Shown here in pieces: positions 16,855 to 24,964 of a stretch of 38,070 bases of DNA. The notes beneath the pieces are model-generated. The model made no database searches and had not been told where the DNA came from. It was given only the letters and a program-made list of their open reading frames with translations. How positions within the stretch are numbered: the first letter of the stretch is position 1; every line of letters begins with the position of its first letter. The stretch is from assembly GCF_002073975.1 (NCBI RefSeq), contig NZ_CP020384.1, positions 3,822,501-3,860,570 on the forward strand, written 5' to 3'. Origin of the DNA: Rhodovulum sp. MB263. Lineage in GTDB: Bacteria > Pseudomonadota > Alphaproteobacteria > Rhodobacterales > Rhodobacteraceae. Position numbers and translations under genes: made by a program.

Positions 16855-16939
16855 TGGGGTCCTCGCAAGCTTCACAATGCTGCATAGCCGCATTTTGACG
16901 GCGGGTGAACCTCCCCGAACATAAGGGCGCGGGACTGTG

Positions 16940-17416
16940 TCAGCTGTGGCGCGGTGCCTTGCCCGAGGGCGCGACATAGGGACGGGTCACGTCGGTCAGC
17001 GTCACTTCGAGACATTCGACATCGAGCGCGACCGCGCCGTCGCCCGCCAGCGTCAGAACGACCCGGCCGGTGCCATCCGCGCCCGGCTCGAAGCCGACCG
17101 ACAGCAGCGACAGCACCAGATCGGGATCGGCACGGTCGATGCCCTGGCTTGCGACATGGGTCACATCCTCGACGGTCAGGACCGCCTGCACCCGTTCGAA
17201 CGGGCGGCCGCGGCGCTCGGCGGCATCCCGGTCTTCCCAGCGGAAGCGGTTGATCAGGACCGCGAAACGGCGCCGGGGCCGGTCCCAGCGCATTTCCGTC
17301 GCGGGCAGGACCGCATCCTGCGCCAGCGCCGAGATCACCTCCAGATCGGCCTGCGTCACCGCCATCAGATGGAGCGGCGCCTCCGCGCCGTCCTCGAACC
17401 GGGCATCTTCCGTCAT
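16940..17416 (-). CDS. DUF2948 family protein
   Basis: A 158-residue protein with [46 protein letters not shown] near the N-terminus, then [20 protein letters not shown] and [40 protein letters not shown]. This fits DUF2948, an alphaproteobacterial family of unknown function commonly found between murA and hisD. No signal peptide, so cytosolic. Start overlaps the murA stop by 4 bases. Confidence 0.85.
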   Translation of the reverse strand: MTEDARFEDGAEAPLHLMAVTQADLEVISALAQDAVLPATEMRWDRPRRRFAVLINRFRWEDRDAAERRGRPFERVQAVLTVEDVTHVASQGIDRADPDLVLSLLSVGFEPGADGTGRVVLTLAGDGAVALDVECLEVTLTDVTRPYVAPSGKAPRHS

Positions 17417-18681
17417 TCTGCGCTCATCCGTTCGATATGCGCGCCGCAGGCGCTCAGCTTCTGCTCGACCTTCTCGTAGCCGCGATCGAGATGATAGACC
17501 CGGCTGACCACGGTCTCTCCCTCGGCGGCAAGCCCGGCCAGGATCAGCGAGACGCTGGCCCTGAGATCGGTGGCCATCACCGGCGCGCCGCGCAGCCGGT
17601 CGACCCCGGTCACCGTGGCGGTGCCGCCCGCGACATCGATTCGCGCCCCCATCCGGATCAGCTCGGGCGCATGCATGAAGCGATTCTCGAAGATCGTCTC
17701 CTCCAGGCAGCTGGTGCCCTCGGCGGTGCACAAAAGTGCCATCATCTGTGCCTGAAGGTCGGTCGGAAAGCCCGGGAAGGGTTCGGTGGTGACATCGACC
17801 GCCGAGACCCGGCCGTTCCTGCGCGCGACGCGCAGGCCGCGATCGGTCTCCTCGACGGTGATGCCCGCGGCATCGAGCGTCTCGGCGAAGGCGGGCAGAA
17901 GCTCGAGCCGGCCACCAAGGCAGGTCACGTCGCCGCCGGTGATCGCGGGCGCCAGCATGTAGGTGCCAAGCTCGATCCGGTCGGTGACGACCCGGTGGGT
18001 GGCGCCGCCAAGGGCCGTGACGCCCTCGATGGTGATCGTGTCGCTGCCCTCGCCCTCGATCCGGGCCCCCATCGCGCGCAAACAGCGGGCGAGATCGACG
18101 ATTTCGGGTTCGCGCGCGGCATTCTTCAGAACCGTGAGCCCCTTGGCCAGCGTCGCCGCCATCAGCGCGTTCTCTGTCGCCCCGACCGAGACCTTCGGAA
18201 ATTCGACGACCGCGCCCTTCAGCCCGCCCGGCGCCTCGGCATGGACATAGCCCTCGCGCAGTTCCAGCTCGGCGCCCATCGCCTCGAGCGCCTGCAGATG
18301 CAGATCGACCGGGCGTGCGCCGATGGCGCAGCCGCCGGGCAGCGAGACCTCGGCCCGGCCATGGCGCGCCAGCAGCGGGCCCAGCACCAGGATCGAGGCC
18401 CGCATCTTGCGGACGATGTCATAGTCGGCGCGGTGGCTGGTCAGCCTGTGGCTCGACAGTGCCAGCACCTTGCCCCGGTGCAGCGCCGAGACCTCGGCCC
18501 CCAGCGATTGCAGCAGCGTGGTCATGGTGCGGATGTCCGACAGCCGCGGCGCGTTGGTCAGGGTCAGCGGCTCGTCGGTCAGCAACGTCGCCGGCATCAG
18601 CGCGAGGCAGGCATTCTTGGCGCCTGCGATCGGGATCTCGCCCTTCAGCGGTGCCCCGCCCCGGATCATGATCTGGTCCAT
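17413..18681 (-). CDS. murA: UDP-N-acetylglucosamine 1-carboxyvinyltransferase (MurA)
   Basis: A 422-residue protein, the expected size. MurA transfers enolpyruvate from PEP to UDP-GlcNAc, the first committed step of peptidoglycan synthesis. Key residues are present: Lys22-Asn23 in [16 protein letters not shown] and the catalytic loop Cys118 in [20 protein letters not shown] (the fosfomycin target). Other blocks: [34 protein letters not shown], and [18 protein letters not shown] with [14 protein letters not shown]. It is coupled to the DUF2948 gene downstream and to a 50-residue gene upstream (TGATG). Confidence 0.98.
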   Translation of the reverse strand: MDQIMIRGGAPLKGEIPIAGAKNACLALMPATLLTDEPLTLTNAPRLSDIRTMTTLLQSLGAEVSALHRGKVLALSSHRLTSHRADYDIVRKMRASILVLGPLLARHGRAEVSLPGGCAIGARPVDLHLQALEAMGAELELREGYVHAEAPGGLKGAVVEFPKVSVGATENALMAATLAKGLTVLKNAAREPEIVDLARCLRAMGARIEGEGSDTITIEGVTALGGATHRVVTDRIELGTYMLAPAITGGDVTCLGGRLELLPAFAETLDAAGITVEETDRGLRVARRNGRVSAVDVTTEPFPGFPTDLQAQMMALLCTAEGTSCLEETIFENRFMHAPELIRMGARIDVAGGTATVTGVDRLRGAPVMATDLRASVSLILAGLAAEGETVVSRVYHLDRGYEKVEQKLSACGAHIERMSAE

Positions 18682-18833
18682 CAGTTCTGCTCTTCCTGCC
18701 CTTTGGGCTTGTCTTCGCGGGCCCGGGCCTGGGCCTTGCGGCGTGCGAGGTTGGCCTTGAGCGCCTGCTTGAGGCGCTCTTCGCGCGTCCCGGACGGCTC
18801 CCGCGCGCCCGGCTTGGGGGTTTTGCCTGTCAT
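18681..18833 (-). CDS. Small basic protein upstream of murA (50 residues)
   Basis: The translation is [50 protein letters not shown]. It is highly charged, helical and rich in Arg/Lys/Glu, and ends in a TGATG overlap with murA. Comparable short ORFs precede murA in other Rhodobacterales, in my recollection, which supports a real gene; function is unknown. Given the charge it might bind nucleic acid, or be a coupling peptide for murA expression. Confidence 0.65.
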   Translation of the reverse strand: MTGKTPKPGAREPSGTREERLKQALKANLARRKAQARAREDKPKGQEEQN

Positions 18834-18957
18834 GGCGTCCCTAGTAGCGCAGGGGCAAAAAACCGTCCAGATACCGCTTGCGTCCTCTGAAATTTGCGTC
18901 TAATGAGCCGCCCACCGGCACATGACGGGCCTCAGGGAGCACCGTTGCCGTCAGAGT

Positions 18958-19032
<75 letters not shown>

Positions 19033-19037
19033 TAAAA

Positions 19038-20081
19038 TCAATCACTTACACGACCCCTTGAGGATTGCACTTTGGTTCGTTGAACCAATTTCGGCTTTCC
19101 GAACTCCAAAGAGCCAGCCGCGTGGCGCAGATAGTCGGGGCTAAACCGGGCATAGGTCGAGCGCGTGATGTTCGGGTTGGTGTGCCCTAGGTATTCGGCG
19201 ATCTCCTCGATGGGAACGCCAGCCTCGGCCATGAAACGGCCCGCCGAACGGCGCAGATCGTGCGGGGTACAATGGGCGATCCCCGCACGCTTGACGGCTG
19301 CGTTGAAGCCCGTCTTGATTGAACCGACGCGCCGTCCGCCCCATTCCACGACATAGTCCGAAACTGCAGCTTGCCGCGCCTCCTGCAGCGCTGCCATCAG
19401 TGTATCGTTGATCGGCACCAGCGCGCGCTTCTTGCGGGGCGATATGTCCGCCGTGGCGAGCCGGATCATCCTGTTTTTAAAGTCGACCCGGTCCCATGTA
19501 AGGTCGAGTATGGCACCCTTTCGGCCGGCGGTTGTCAGCATCAGCAGCATGGCCAGTCTGATGTGAGGGTCCACCGCACCGGCAAGCAGCCGATCCACTT
19601 CATCCAGCGTCAGGTATCGGTCCCGCGGGGCCGGAACTGGCGGCATCTCCACAGTGGGCGCTTGCGGAATCAGCCGCGACTTCTGCGCCCACAGCAGAGC
19701 CGATCTGAGACAGCCCATCTCGGACCTGATCGTTCCGTCCTTGCGCCCCGCCGTGCGGCGTTTCGCGATATAGCCGCGGCAATCGGCGACCGTGATCTGG
19801 TCCACGGACAGATGCCCGAAGGCAGGCAGGATCACCTTGGCCGCGAAATCCATCTTCTCACCCTGGCGGCGGTCGCCCATTTCGATACGGTATGCGTCCC
19901 ATACCTGCGCAACAGTCATGCCCGCAGGCGGCGCGTCCAGCCTCAGGATGAGGTCGCGCGCTTCCCGCTCGGCCTCCCGGGCCGTGTTCGCCTCAAGACG
20001 ATAGCGTCGACGTTTGCCCTCGTCGTCGGTCCAGATGACGACATGTCGGCCCTTGAGGCGGCCGATTCGATAGTCCCGCAT
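19038..20081 (-). CDS. int: Phage tyrosine-type integrase
   Basis: A 347-residue tyrosine recombinase. The N-terminal part (MRDYRIGRLKGRHVVIWTDD EGKRRRYRLEAN) is an arm-binding-like strand region, residues about 60-150 form the core-binding SAM-like domain, and the catalytic domain has Arg in TAGRKGAILDLTWDRVDF, HDLRRSAGRFM (HxxR), LGHTNPNI (His) and STYARF (nucleophilic Tyr). The start at 20081 gives the family N-terminus; a longer frame to 20195 belongs to the excisionase region in another frame. The gene ends 5 bases from tRNA-Thr and overlaps the excisionase gene by 139 bases. Confidence 0.95.
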   Translation of the reverse strand: MRDYRIGRLKGRHVVIWTDDEGKRRRYRLEANTAREAEREARDLILRLDAPPAGMTVAQVWDAYRIEMGDRRQGEKMDFAAKVILPAFGHLSVDQITVADCRGYIAKRRTAGRKDGTIRSEMGCLRSALLWAQKSRLIPQAPTVEMPPVPAPRDRYLTLDEVDRLLAGAVDPHIRLAMLLMLTTAGRKGAILDLTWDRVDFKNRMIRLATADISPRKKRALVPINDTLMAALQEARQAAVSDYVVEWGGRRVGSIKTGFNAAVKRAGIAHCTPHDLRRSAGRFMAEAGVPIEEIAEYLGHTNPNITRSTYARFSPDYLRHAAGSLEFGKPKLVQRTKVQSSRGRVSD

Positions 20082-20245
20082 TCGAAATCCTTCACTGTCT
20101 GTGCTGCGATCCTGAGAAGGCGCCCCCCGACTCGGAAAGCGGGCAGCCTCCCCTCGCGGATCATTGCCCGCACGGTCTCTCCGGAACAGCCCCACCGCTC
20201 GGCCAGCATGTCGGGCGTGTAGGGGCGCTGGGGCTCAGCCATCAT
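19943..20245 (-). CDS. xis: Excisionase-like helix-turn-helix protein
   Basis: A 100-residue protein starting MMAEPQRPYTPDMLAERWGC SGETVRAMIREGRLPAFRVG GRLLRIAAQTVKDFE. This is the winged-helix MerR/Xis-type fold common in excisionase-family DNA-binding proteins (about residues 8-55), followed by a low-complexity Ser/Thr/Arg tail. Xis-type proteins bend attachment-site DNA and steer integrase towards excision. The ATG overlaps the upstream stop by 4 bases. The tail runs 139 bases into the int gene in another frame, so expression of the two is probably linked. Confidence 0.8.
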   Translation of the reverse strand: MMAEPQRPYTPDMLAERWGCSGETVRAMIREGRLPAFRVGGRLLRIAAQTVKDFECGTIESAASRADMSSSGPTTRANVDAIVLRRTRPGRPSGKRATSS

Positions 20246-20667
20246 GCGGTTTCCCTCTGCTTTTCTGCCAGGTGGGGACAATTGGCGGCGATGATCGCGG
20301 CGGCGACGGGCGGGCAGGCCCGGGGCTTGCCCGGCGGTTGCCCGGCCTCCGGATCGCCCAGCAACAGCCGCTCCGCGCGGCGCGGGTCATTGGCCAGGCG
20401 CAGCCGCCAGCAGAGCTTGACGGCGGCCATCACGCCCGCGCGGTAGCGCAGATCCTCACCGAGCTCGGCCTCGATCAGTTCGAGCCCCCAGCGCAGCGCG
20501 CGCTCGATATCGGGCGTCCAACTGCCGCCCAGAAGCGAGCTGCGGATCAGGTCGCGGCCGAAGAGCCGGATCATGACATGCCCGTCTTCGCGGATCGTCA
20601 GGCAGGCCAGGGCCGGGGTGACCTCGGCGGTGAAGCGGCCGAAGGTTGCTGTCGGGGTGTCAGGCAT
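20242..20667 (-). CDS. Phage protein of unknown function with a methyltransferase-like C-terminal tail
   Basis: A 141-residue protein. Residues 1-60 (FGRFTAEVTPALACLTIRED GHVMIRLFGRDLI) look like a compact beta-rich domain, followed by a helical part (DIERALRWGLELIEAELGE, AVKLCWRLRLANDPRRAERL). The end, ACPPVAAAIIAANCPHL, is nearly the same as motif X at the end of the C5 methyltransferase gene 900 bases upstream (VCPPVAAAIIAANCEHL). A 51-base DNA repeat (45 of 51 identical) underlies this. The first part is unrecognised. The start at 20667 (MPDTPTATFGRF) was chosen because upstream codons overlap the next gene. Confidence 0.7.
   Translation of the reverse strand: MPDTPTATFGRFTAEVTPALACLTIREDGHVMIRLFGRDLIRSSLLGGSWTPDIERALRWGLELIEAELGEDLRYRAGVMAAVKLCWRLRLANDPRRAERLLLGDPEAGQPPGKPRACPPVAAAIIAANCPHLAEKQRETA
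20267..20317. repeat. 51-bp direct repeat, copy 1 (see 21145-21195)
   Basis: Bases 20267-20317 and 21145-21195 align without gaps over 51 bases with 6 mismatches. Both copies encode the C-terminal segment of a minus-strand gene (PPVAAAIIAANC). Copy 1 lies in the 141-residue gene and copy 2 in motif X of the C5 methyltransferase. The repeat could mark a recombination or duplication boundary. Confidence 0.85.
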
Positions 20668-21115
20668 TGACGGCCTCCCACAACCACTTCTGTCCAGTCG
20701 GTGATTTTGCTGGGGCGCGGAGGCGAGACGGGGTTGACCACTCACCCCCGCCAGCCTCACCAATCAGGTGCCAGCCAGCGGCGCGCAGGGATGCGCCGCC
20801 CTCATCCGGAAGGGTGTAAGTCCCGATGCGGCGATATCCGAGCGCGAAGGCGGCGCGGGAAGCTCGCCCGTAGAGAAAAGAGCAGGCATTGCGCGTGCCG
20901 CCTGTGCAAAGTCTGGTGACCTCAAGGGTTACGCCGTCGTCTCGGTGTCGCGCGACGGGGCGGCCGACGATCACGATCCCGACCAACTCGCCAGAAATGG
21001 TGGCTCCAATTGAAAACTTGTGCCCGACGACGGGAGGGTGGTGCCGGTGGTGATGCGCGACAAACGCATTTGCATCGCTTAGCGTCAAAGGGATGGATCG
21101 CAGTTTTTCAGGCAT
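20660..21115 (-). CDS. XF1762-like phage protein (GNAT-like fold)
   Basis: A 151-residue protein with DANAFVAHHHRHHPPVVGHK FSIG, then GELVGIVIVGRPVARHRDDG VTLEVTRLCTGGTRNACSFL YGRASRAAFALGYRRIGTYT and LPDEGGASLRAAGWHLIGEA GGGEW. The pattern HHRHH...P...G.K...G, VGRPVAR and EVTRLCT.G..NACS.LY matches the XF1762 family of small phage/plasmid proteins, which look like acetyltransferases without proven activity. The ATG at 21115 overlaps the methyltransferase stop by 8 bases. It lies directly downstream of the C5 methyltransferase, so a role in DNA modification is possible but unproven. Confidence 0.8.
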   Translation of the reverse strand: MPEKLRSIPLTLSDANAFVAHHHRHHPPVVGHKFSIGATISGELVGIVIVGRPVARHRDDGVTLEVTRLCTGGTRNACSFLYGRASRAAFALGYRRIGTYTLPDEGGASLRAAGWHLIGEAGGGEWSTPSRLRAPAKSPTGQKWLWEAVNA

Positions 21116-23102
21116 TGTTCGCTTCCTCGGCTTGCATGGGCACCGCCAGGTGCTCGCAGTTGGCGGCGATGATCGCGGCGGCGACCGGCGGGCAGACCGA
21201 GTTGCCGCAGCAGCTGATCTGCACATCCTTGGAAAACGGGCGGAAGGTGGGCTCGTCGCTGTCGAGCCCCTCCCAGGCGCCCTCGATCACGTAATCGGGC
21301 GGGAAGCCCTGGGCATTGAACAGCTCGCGCGGGCTCAGCATCCGCATGCCGATATCGATCACGACAAAGCTCTGCCCGTCGATCTCGAGCGTGACGAAGG
21401 CGCCGCCGTCCCAGGCGCCATGGGCGCGCAGGAACTCGGCCACCTCGCGCGCCCTTGCCTCGTGTTCCGGGGCGAAGGGCGGCGCGGCCAGATCGGCCTG
21501 CATATGCCCCATGCGGTCCTTGACCGTCACCGTGTGGCAGGGCCCGTCCATCCGGGCACCGTCGCCGGTGCCGTAGTATTTCGCGAACCATGCCGCGACC
21601 GGCGTCTGGTGGCTGCCGCTGGCGGCCACCGTCGACAGGGGCGCGCGCGGGTCATGCCCGGAATGGGCGGCCATGCGCGGCCCGCCGTTCTGCTGCGCGA
21701 GGAAGGCCGCCACCGGGTAGTGCTTCACGCCACCCGCAACCACGGTATTCAGCGGCGCGCCGATGTCGAGCGCGCGCGGCGCCTGCCCGGGCCGTTCGCC
21801 GTTGCCGACATGGATCATGGTCGCGGCCAGCAGGCTGTTCTGGTCCTTCTTCGAGGCGCAGATCGTGTGGTGCGGATCTTCGGCCGAGCGGTTGCCGCCG
21901 CCCTGCTGGGCGTAGGTCAGGACCGGCGCGATCACGGCGCTGTGGCCGCCACCGGCCAGCACGGTCGGGTGCGGCGCCGAGACGGCACCATCGCGGCGGG
22001 CCGAGCCCTTGAGGCTCAGCAGATGCGGCGTGACGATGCCCAGCGGCATCGCGCCGCCCGGCCGCTTGATCCAGCTGTTCGCGGTGACGGTCGGCATCGG
22101 GTCGCGCAGATCGGCGCCCGTGGCCCCGCCGTTGAAGCGGGTCAGGCTTGGCGCCACCAGCGCCTTTTCGCCCCGGTTGGCGCCGGTGATCGTGCGCAGC
22201 GGCTGAGCCAGATCCTCGGTCCGGGCGCCGTGGGTCAGGTTCACGATGAAGGGCCGCTCGGCATCCAGCACATAGCGGCGCATGCCCCTGGCAATCCGGG
22301 CGAGCGTGTTCTTCGCCAGCGGGCGCACCGCGCGCAGGCCGTGCCGGGCCATGATCTCGGCCGAGCTGTCGAAGATCGACGGACAGGGCAGCGACCAGTC
22401 GATGCAGTCGGCGGCGCTGCGCCACGGCAGCAGCCTGCCCTTGCGGACCGCCGGGCTGGCCGGATCGCCATGGGTCGGCGCAGGCCAGGCGATGGGCCGG
22501 CCGTCCCGTCGCGCGACACAGAACCAGCGCTTGCGGATCGTGGGCGCGCCGTAGTCGCAGGCCCGCAGCTCGCGCCATTTGACCTTGTAGCCCGCCTTGC
22601 GCAGCCGCTTGACCCAGAGCTCATAGGTCATGCCCGCAAACTCGCGGATCGGCCGCCCGTCCTCGCCGACCGGCCCCCAGGTCACGAACTCCTCGACATT
22701 CTCCATGCAGATCACGTCGGGGCGGGCCTCCTCGGCCCATCTGACGACGACCCAGGCGAGATCGCGGATGTTGCGGTCGCAGAGCGCCGCGCCCTTGGCC
22801 TTCGAGAAATGCTTGCAGTCCGGGCTGGCCCAGAGCAGCCCGACGTGGCGCCCGCCGGTCACGCTCAGCGGGTCCGCGTCCCAGATGTTGCTGTTGAGGT
22901 GCAGCGTCTCGGGGTGGTTGGCCTGATGCAGGGCCAGCGCCGGGCCGCTGTGGTTGATCGCGACGTCCGGGCTGCGGCCGAGCGCCATTTCGATCCCGGT
23001 CGAGGCCCCGCCGCCTCCGGCGAAGCTGTCGACGATCAGGGGACGTGGATCGGCCGGGCCGGGCGAGCCCAGGTCGAACAGGAGAGATGAGCCGTCAGCC
23101 AT
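21108..23102 (-). CDS. Phage DNA (cytosine-5) methyltransferase with seven TRD-like repeats
   Basis: A 664-residue protein. Motif I DSFAGGGGASTGIEMAL (residues 25-41), motif IV SPDCKHFSKAKG (catalytic Cys96), motif VI ENVEEF (Glu134), motif VIII IRKRWFCVAR (about 189-198), motif IX RMLSPRELFNAQGFPPDY (587-604) and motif X CCGNSVCPPVAAAIIAAN (631-648) are all present and in order, so catalysis should work. Between VIII and IX, where the target-recognition domain lies, are seven repeats of the form P-x-x-T-[VI], starting at residues 301, 335, 377, 410, 450, 488 and 521, spaced 33-42 residues. Typical single-specificity enzymes are 330-450 residues. A phage enzyme of this kind would protect phage DNA from host restriction. 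It is in the early-left operon. Confidence 0.92.
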   Translation of the reverse strand: MADGSSLLFDLGSPGPADPRPLIVDSFAGGGGASTGIEMALGRSPDVAINHSGPALALHQANHPETLHLNSNIWDADPLSVTGGRHVGLLWASPDCKHFSKAKGAALCDRNIRDLAWVVVRWAEEARPDVICMENVEEFVTWGPVGEDGRPIREFAGMTYELWVKRLRKAGYKVKWRELRACDYGAPTIRKRWFCVARRDGRPIAWPAPTHGDPASPAVRKGRLLPWRSAADCIDWSLPCPSIFDSSAEIMARHGLRAVRPLAKNTLARIARGMRRYVLDAERPFIVNLTHGARTEDLAQPLRTITGANRGEKALVAPSLTRFNGGATGADLRDPMPTVTANSWIKRPGGAMPLGIVTPHLLSLKGSARRDGAVSAPHPTVLAGGGHSAVIAPVLTYAQQGGGNRSAEDPHHTICASKKDQNSLLAATMIHVGNGERPGQAPRALDIGAPLNTVVAGGVKHYPVAAFLAQQNGGPRMAAHSGHDPRAPLSTVAASGSHQTPVAAWFAKYYGTGDGARMDGPCHTVTVKDRMGHMQADLAAPPFAPEHEARAREVAEFLRAHGAWDGGAFVTLEIDGQSFVVIDIGMRMLSPRELFNAQGFPPDYVIEGAWEGLDSDEPTFRPFSKDVQISCCGNSVCPPVAAAIIAANCEHLAVPMQAEEANNA
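21145..21195. repeat. 51-bp direct repeat, copy 2 (see 20267-20317)
   Basis: This copy encodes motif X at the end of the C5 methyltransferase, where it belongs functionally. The same DNA at 20267-20317 ends the 141-residue gene, 45 of 51 bases identical. That makes copy 2 the likely source and copy 1 a captured tail. Confidence 0.85.
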
Positions 23103-23105
23103 CGC

Positions 23106-23432
23106 TCAGGCCTCCTGGACGTCGACCGGACGTGGTTTCATCTCGATCATTGCTTTTTCGCTGAGGGCTTCGATTAACGCCCTCTGTTGCGCAATGTGTG
23201 CCTCGATGATGGGACGGCACATGGACCACGGGACGTTGAATAAACGGAAACTTCCTTCTCCTGACGGGACCCCAAGCTGCAAGCCGCTCTGGAGGCGCCC
23301 GAAGGCATCCCGAATATCAGGGACGCTGTGGCGGCTTCTCGTATCTTCGATCTTCTTGAGCAACTCCTCGGCGGTCAGGATTTCCCGGTGGGCAAGCGCG
23401 ATGTCGCGGGCGGTCTCGGCCGAAATGGGCAT
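23106..23432 (-). CDS. Small phage protein, unrecognised (108 residues)
   Basis: Starts at an ATG at 23432 preceded by AAAGAGGGAAG. Sequence: MPISAETARDIALAHREILT AEELLKKIEDTRSRHSVPDI then GRLQSGLQLGVPSGEGSFRL FNVPWSMCRPIIEAHIAQQR and a final ALIEALSEKAMIEM helix. Helices at both ends flank a short beta section. No known domain recognised. It lies 3 bases upstream of the methyltransferase in the same operon, after DUF2303. Confidence 0.7.
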   Translation of the reverse strand: MPISAETARDIALAHREILTAEELLKKIEDTRSRHSVPDIRDAFGRLQSGLQLGVPSGEGSFRLFNVPWSMCRPIIEAHIAQQRALIEALSEKAMIEMKPRPVDVQEA

Positions 23433-23497
23433 GTCTTCCCTCTTTGCTTTAATGGCTTCCGTCGCTGGCCCCTCTTCCGAAGGGCCAGAAAGAGAGG

Positions 23498-24298
23498 TCA
23501 GGCCACGCGCAGTTGCAGGATGGGATGGGCGGCGCCGAGGGCGTGTTCGCACCGCTCGAATGCCGTCCGTTCGACCTGTTGCTTGTCGTGGATCTCGAAG
23601 GAGAAGGTCAGGCGCGCTTCATCAATCCGGTATTTCAGCCGAACGGGGATGCGGTCGGGCTCCATCCCTTCGAAGACGGGCACCAGCAGCGTGACACGCT
23701 CGGGAATGGCGACGGCCCCGCGCACCTCGTCCTCGGTCGTGTAGATGAATTGCACCGTACCGTTCTGCAGCTTCTGCGACTGCTTGAAGTTGACCTTCCG
23801 CAGCGCATCGAACTGCATCACCATGTCCATCAGCGTGGCTGGATCCGGCTCGGCCAGGTCGACGGCGCGCTCCTCGAGGAATTCCCCGGCCGCCTTCTGG
23901 CCGATCCATTGGCCGTGTTTCTCGGCCCATGCCTCGTACTGCGGCGACTTGATCGCCCGGAACGCGGCGACGTGTTCGCCCCAGCGCGGCCGGATCGCGG
24001 TCGGTTCACCGCCTTCGTGGTAGTCCAGCACGCATTTGATCGTCGCGGCGTCCGGGTCCGAGAAGGCAAGCGAGTGATCGTCCGCGAAGCGATCCAGATA
24101 GGCGGACAGCGAGGCCACATCGCGGAACGTGGTGCTGCGCCGGATGCGCGCCGGGGCCTCGCGGTAGGCATCGAGGCTTTCGAGGTGCTGCCCGTTCGGG
24201 ATGGCCATGAAGGGCTCGAAGCCGTCGATCTTGTTCGGGACGGCCGCCGCAGCCTCTGCGAGGTGTTTCAGGGCTTCGATTTCGGTGAGATCAGCCAT
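23498..24298 (-). CDS. DUF2303 family phage protein (YfdQ-like)
   Basis: A 266-residue protein with SLSAYLDRFADDHSLAFSDP DAATIKCVLDYHEG, RWGEHVAAFRAIKSPQYEAW AEKHGQWIGQKAAGEFLEER, and a C-terminal beta domain (LLVPVFEGMEPDRIPVRLKY RIDEARLTFSFEIHD). This matches the DUF2303 family, frequent in early regions of temperate phages and in E. coli YfdQ. Its function is not known; the neighbouring genes suggest involvement in early recombination or replication. It overlaps the preceding 106-residue gene by 8 bases. Confidence 0.85.
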   Translation of the reverse strand: MADLTEIEALKHLAEAAAAVPNKIDGFEPFMAIPNGQHLESLDAYREAPARIRRSTTFRDVASLSAYLDRFADDHSLAFSDPDAATIKCVLDYHEGGEPTAIRPRWGEHVAAFRAIKSPQYEAWAEKHGQWIGQKAAGEFLEERAVDLAEPDPATLMDMVMQFDALRKVNFKQSQKLQNGTVQFIYTTEDEVRGAVAIPERVTLLVPVFEGMEPDRIPVRLKYRIDEARLTFSFEIHDKQQVERTAFERCEHALGAAHPILQLRVA

Positions 24299-24611
24299 TG
24301 AAGGCCTCCGCTTTCAGCAGCGATTGCTGGACATAGTTGGGGGCCTCGCGGGTCAGATCGCCGTCGCGGCCCATGAAGAAGAAGGATTGCCCGAACTGCA
24401 GCTGCGGCGCGGTGGCCTTCACCCTGGCGGTCACGGCAAAGCCGGTTTCGCCGTTCGGGTTGACCTCAAGGGTCACGGTTACGGTGCCCTTTTTGCCGGT
24501 CCGGTTGACTGCCGAGATCACCTCGCGCAGCTGCTCGTCGGCAACCTCGATGGCGTGCCCGCCGTCGACCCTGCCGAGTGCCATCAGGAAATGGCTGTTT
24601 CCGTCGCTCAA
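24291..24611 (-). CDS. Conserved phage protein paired with DUF2303 (106 residues)
   Basis: Begins MSDGNSHFLMALGRVDGGHA IEVADEQLREVISAVNRTGK KGTVTVTLEVNPNGETGFAV TARVKATAPQ, a mostly beta protein, then QLQFGQSFFFMGRDGDLTRE and APNYVQQSLLKAEAF. The start is a TTG at 24611, 9 bases after GAGGAG and overlapping the HNH stop (TTGA); no ATG or GTG in frame fits. Similar proteins sit beside DUF2303 in Rhodobacterales phages, by recollection. Function unknown. Confidence 0.75.
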   Translation of the reverse strand: MSDGNSHFLMALGRVDGGHAIEVADEQLREVISAVNRTGKKGTVTVTLEVNPNGETGFAVTARVKATAPQLQFGQSFFFMGRDGDLTREAPNYVQQSLLKAEAFNG

Positions 24612-24964
24612 ATCTTATTCTCCTCTTCCTTGTGGAGCCGGTCCTCGGCCCACGAAATCCAGTCGGTGTCGTTGCCATAGAGCCGCCGCCAGCGGCTCGG
24701 GGCCTGGTGCAGGGCGAGCTTCGAGCCATCGAGCAGGCCCTGGTGGTGGCCCTCGCAGAGCGGGATCGCCATGCAGTCGGGAGCGCGGCGCGTGCTGAAC
24801 CGGCCATGGATGCAGTGATGCGCCTGCGTGGGTGAAAGCTGCGGCAGGCCCCATTCGGCGCAGATGCAGCAGGGCAGCGACCGGATGCGGGCGAGGTGAT
24901 CCGGGTCATCCGGCACACGCGGAGCCTTGAGCCCGAGCGGGCCGCGTGCGGACAGATCGGTCAC
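24608..24964 (-). CDS. HNH / Ref-like zinc nuclease of phage
   Basis: A 118-residue protein with Cys32, Cys33 and Cys35 (LPCCICAEWG), a His pair 49-50 (QAHHCIHG), Cys70 (IPLCEGHH) and a second His pair 73-74. This C..C / HH / C..HH arrangement is that of small HNH-type nucleases of the P1 Ref and DUF968 kind, which nick or cut DNA during recombination. C-terminal part is helical with SRWRRLYGNDTDWISWAEDR. Starts at a GTG at 24964 with a GAGAGGGG ribosome site, overlapping the next stop by 4 bases (GTGA). Exact subfamily uncertain. Confidence 0.75.
   Translation of the reverse strand: MTDLSARGPLGLKAPRVPDDPDHLARIRSLPCCICAEWGLPQLSPTQAHHCIHGRFSTRRAPDCMAIPLCEGHHQGLLDGSKLALHQAPSRWRRLYGNDTDWISWAEDRLHKEEENKI

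Noticed and set aside
17437-18903. Open frame of about 488 codons on the plus strand across murA
   Set aside because: Shadow of murA in high-GC DNA; no protein-like pattern, whereas murA on the minus strand is complete.
21093-23090. A long open frame (about 665 codons) on the plus strand opposite the cytosine methyltransferase
   Set aside because: It lacks family motifs and has Arg/Gly/Ala-rich shadow composition; the minus strand frame carries all C5 methyltransferase motifs.
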